From DASPXK01 sp035637315 (GTDB lineage Bacteria; Chloroflexota; UBA6077; JACCZL01), in contig DASPXK010000153.1 of NCBI GenBank assembly GCA_035637315.1, forward strand, positions 1 to 24,802: a stretch of 24,802 nucleotides of DNA, given 5' to 3'. Position numbers and translations under genes: made by a program. Below are positions 22,379-24,802 of the stretch, one piece after another. How positions within the stretch are numbered: position 1 is the stretch's first letter; every line of letters begins with the position of its first letter. The notes beneath the pieces are model-generated. The model saw nothing but the letters and a program-made list of their open reading frames with translations. It ran no database searches and was not told the DNA's origin.

Positions 22379-24802
22379 CTGAGCAATCTGACAGGCCGCT
22401 GCTCCCGTCGTGAGTTTCTGCGCCGCGCGCTGGCGATCGGCGTCGCGCTGCCAGGTGGGCTGCTGGCGGCTTGCGGCGGTGGACCGACCCCAGCTCCAAC
22501 GCCTCGACCGCTCGGAACACCGCCCCGAGGCATCGGGGCGGCGACGGCCACGCCCACGTCCGCGGTCGCCTCGACGCCAGAGCCGACCAGCCAGATCACG
22601 CGGCTGCTGCTCGAAGCCGAAGATTTCACGCCGCAGGGACCCGGCTGGTCACCAATCGGGGTTGGCCAGGGCAACTACATGGTCGACAGCATCGGCGCCA
22701 GCCACGTCTCCGGCGAGGCGCTGCTGCATGCGCCGGCCGATGCCGAGGGGGCGCTGGCCAGCCTGGACTCGGTGGTCCCGCGCACGGCCCGTTACAAGCT
22801 CTGGGCCCGCTACGAGTACCCCTTCCGCGACTACCACGTGCGCTTCGCGCTCGCCGTCGAGCAGCCGGGTCGCGAGCCGCTTCGCCTCGAGTACGGACGT
22901 CCGGATGCGACCCGGCTGTGGTTCTTCAACCTTCCGGACGGGCCGTGGAACGACCTCCCAAACGGGGTTGAGGGGCTCGTCGCCGAAGCGCAATTGGTCG
23001 ATCTGGAAGCCGGACCGGCGAGCTTCAGCCTCGAGGTCGTCGGGGGGCCGGAGCTGGCCGCGAATCGGAACCTGGACTTCTTGCTCCTGACCACCGATCT
23101 CGACGACAGCTTTCGCGGGCGCGGAGCGCGAGCATACCCCATCCTGGACGAGGCCGGAGCGGCCGCCGCTGGCCGCGCCTACCTGCGGATCACCAACCCG
23201 GCCGACAGCGGTGAGAGCTTTCACCTCGAAGGCCACTACACCATCAATCGCGTGCCCTGGACGCTGCCGTCGTTCCTGATCGACCGGACCGGCCTGGTCC
23301 GCCAGGGCGCCCGCGTACAGCGTCTGGAGCCGGGCGCCCGGACGTCCTGGATCGACATCTCTTGCCGTGACACCACGCATCCTGGCCACCTACAGCTCGT
23401 CCAGAACAACAACAGCCAGAACCGCCGTGTGACCCTCCAGGTGGAGATCGGCTCTGCCCCGAGCGACGACGCTGTCCTGCGGCGAATCGAGTACCGCGAG
23501 GAGTCGGCCAGCAGGCTGCTGCTGAACATCCCGCCGTATCCAGCCAGGGCGCCTCAAGAGATCCTGACCGCCGAGGAGACATTGGAGCGGATGATCAGGG
23601 CGCTGGAGGAGGCGCCGCCGGCTGTCGGCAAGCCGCCGTTTCGGACACTGGTCTACGCTGGCCTCGGCGACGACGCGGAGAAGAACCTGTCCAATCCGGC
23701 CCGAATCTACCGCCTCTACCGACGCCTCTTCTTCCTGCTCGGGCCGAACGCGTTCAACCGTCTGGGCACCGGCGGCCTGGCCAGCGCGCTCCAGGCCATG
23801 CGCGAGGAGGGCCGAGCGCCGCCAACCCGCTGGCTCACGTTGGGTGATTTCCGCTGGTACCCGACCGACGACAACATCGCCAAAGCGCGCCGTGACGTCG
23901 ACGCCGCGCGGGCCCAGCCGTACCTGCGCGGCTTCAGCTACGGCGACGAGGTGGGCCTGCAGCACTGGGCGCCGAAGGACGAGCGTGACTCGGGCCTGCG
24001 GGCCTACCTCCAGACGAGTGGCCTGTCGCCAGAGGATGTCCTGGCAGAAGAGGCGGCCCAGGAGGTCGCCGGCCGCCCGCCGTCCGAGCGCTGGGAGCGA
24101 GTGCACTTCATGGACAGCCCGAGAGACGCGCAGACCGCGCCGCGGCTGTATGTCGAGAGCCAGCGCTACCTGGCGCGCACCGCCCTCGACGGGCTGGCCG
24201 GCCAGGCCGCCAGGCTGCGTGCCACGTTTGGGGAAGACATCCTGTACGGTGGGACCTACTCGCCGCACCCCTACTTCTGGCCAAGCCAGGACCTGTTCGT
24301 CCAGGCGTTTCGGCGCGGAGCCGCCAACCGCGCCACCCACGACGATTACTGGTGGCAAGCCAGCGAGCTGGGCCCGCAAATGACGGGCTATTTGCTGGAT
24401 GTGTTTCGCTGCGGCCTGCGTGGGCGAGCGGGCGTGATCCAGCCGTACGTAATGCCCCACTCGCCCGGCAATACCGACGCCGACTTTCGGCGCGGCGTGT
24501 ACACGGCCCTGGCTCACGGCGCCAAGGCGCTCGACTTCTTCCAGGTTGGCCCGGAGCACGCCGGCACGGAGAACTACATCCGCCATGACGACCTGGCGCG
24601 CTACCGCACCGTGCGCGACGTGACCTACGAGATCGGCGCCGTCGACGACCTCCTGGCCGATGGGGCGATACGGGCGGCTAGCGTGGCCATCATCCTGAGC
24701 GAGAGCACGGACCTGTGGGAGCGCGCGACCCCTGGCGTGGCCAGCGGCCTCAACCCGAAAGCAGGCTTCCCGAGCATCGCCTACAACGCCGAGCGCAAGT
24801 TC
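22379..24802 (+). CDS. Tat-exported lipoprotein with carbohydrate-binding-like and glycosidase-like regions (incomplete at window end)
   Basis: This frame is open without a stop to the window end (808 codons from 22379). It starts with a twin-arginine signal SRREFL (residues 9-14), a hydrophobic stretch and the lipobox LAAC (29-32). A Pro/Thr linker follows to about residue 73. Residues 76-240 (LLLEAEDFTPQGPGW to LDFLLLTTDLDD) look like a beta-sandwich carbohydrate-binding-type module. The later part resembles a TIM-barrel glycosidase, with TRWLTLGDFRWYP, FSYGDEVGLQHW (E524 a possible acid/base) and a long YTALAHGAKALDFFQ stretch. No family can be named firmly. No ATG or GTG precedes the signal in frame. 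The choices are CTG at 22379, giving a natural MSNLTGRCSRREFL, or TTG at 22322 inside the toxin gene. CTG is preferred here. Confidence 0.75.
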   Translation, partial: MSNLTGRCSRREFLRRALAIGVALPGGLLAACGGGPTPAPTPRPLGTPPRGIGAATATPTSAVASTPEPTSQITRLLLEAEDFTPQGPGWSPIGVGQGNYMVDSIGASHVSGEALLHAPADAEGALASLDSVVPRTARYKLWARYEYPFRDYHVRFALAVEQPGREPLRLEYGRPDATRLWFFNLPDGPWNDLPNGVEGLVAEAQLVDLEAGPASFSLEVVGGPELAANRNLDFLLLTTDLDDSFRGRGARAYPILDEAGAAAAGRAYLRITNPADSGESFHLEGHYTINRVPWTLPSFLIDRTGLVRQGARVQRLEPGARTSWIDISCRDTTHPGHLQLVQNNNSQNRRVTLQVEIGSAPSDDAVLRRIEYREESASRLLLNIPPYPARAPQEILTAEETLERMIRALEEAPPAVGKPPFRTLVYAGLGDDAEKNLSNPARIYRLYRRLFFLLGPNAFNRLGTGGLASALQAMREEGRAPPTRWLTLGDFRWYPTDDNIAKARRDVDAARAQPYLRGFSYGDEVGLQHWAPKDERDSGLRAYLQTSGLSPEDVLAEEAAQEVAGRPPSERWERVHFMDSPRDAQTAPRLYVESQRYLARTALDGLAGQAARLRATFGEDILYGGTYSPHPYFWPSQDLFVQAFRRGAANRATHDDYWWQASELGPQMTGYLLDVFRCGLRGRAGVIQPYVMPHSPGNTDADFRRGVYTALAHGAKALDFFQVGPEHAGTENYIRHDDLARYRTVRDVTYEIGAVDDLLADGAIRAASVAIILSESTDLWERATPGVASGLNPKAGFPSIAYNAERKF

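Noticed and set aside
23390..24586. 398-codon minus-strand frame near the window end
   Set aside because: It is opposite the large plus-strand Tat lipoprotein frame, which has a proper signal and continuous coding.

Overview
The window is high-G+C bacterial DNA (about two-thirds G+C by eye) with mostly short intergenic gaps. The organism is probably a member of the Chloroflexota. This is an inference from several signs: lipoproteins with long Ala/Pro/Thr linkers after the lipid-anchor cysteine, a three-part nuclease-helicase, small toxin-antitoxin modules, and many intergenic inverted repeats of the kind common in such genomes. No 16S rRNA, tRNA or other decisive marker is present. The rpsO-pnp pair is the only conserved housekeeping block.

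Layout. (1) 1-2247: a SNF2-type helicase/translocase fused to a C-terminal Mrr-like nuclease domain, possibly the edge of a defence region lying upstream. (2) 2392-4034, minus strand: an orphan HicB-like gene and an amidohydrolase. (3) 4190-10744, plus strand: a probable catabolic operon with an FAD-dependent amine/amino-acid oxidase-like protein, a prolidase/imidazolonepropionase-like amidohydrolase, and a complete polyamine-type ABC importer (lipoprotein, two permeases, ATPase). The likely logic is import of a small nitrogenous compound followed by hydrolysis and oxidation; the substrate cannot be read from the sequence. (4) 10745-14177: repeats, a secreted GHL10-type glycoside hydrolase-like protein and a convergent membrane-anchored SGNH hydrolase. 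(5) 14178-17570: a RecB-like nuclease / RNase H-like / superfamily 1 helicase fusion of 1130 residues. (6) 17571-20723: a repeat-packed spacer, then rpsO and pnp; the PNPase has an unusual Arg/Gly/Pro-rich tail of about 130 residues. (7) 20724-22371: a methyltransferase and a DUF433/DUF5615 toxin-antitoxin pair. (8) 22379 to the window end: an incomplete Tat-exported lipoprotein with a carbohydrate-binding-like region and a glycosidase-like region.

The most striking non-coding property is the number and variety of intergenic repeats. There are four copies of a CCCTCTCCC/GGGAGAGGG hairpin, a double GGGCACGGCATGCCGTGCCC palindrome, a related GTAGGGGCG element, a TTGTCATCCTGAG family, and a 7-bp tandem repeat family. 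Several of them touch gene starts. One supplies the ribosome binding site of the oxidoreductase, one encodes part of the N-terminus of a permease, one separates the importer binding protein from its permeases, and one sits between rpsO and pnp. I did not find one clearly new multi-gene system. The best candidates for follow-up are the RGG-like PNPase tail, the SNF2-Mrr fusion, the toxin gene without a standard start codon, and the 7-bp repeats at the start of the permease gene.
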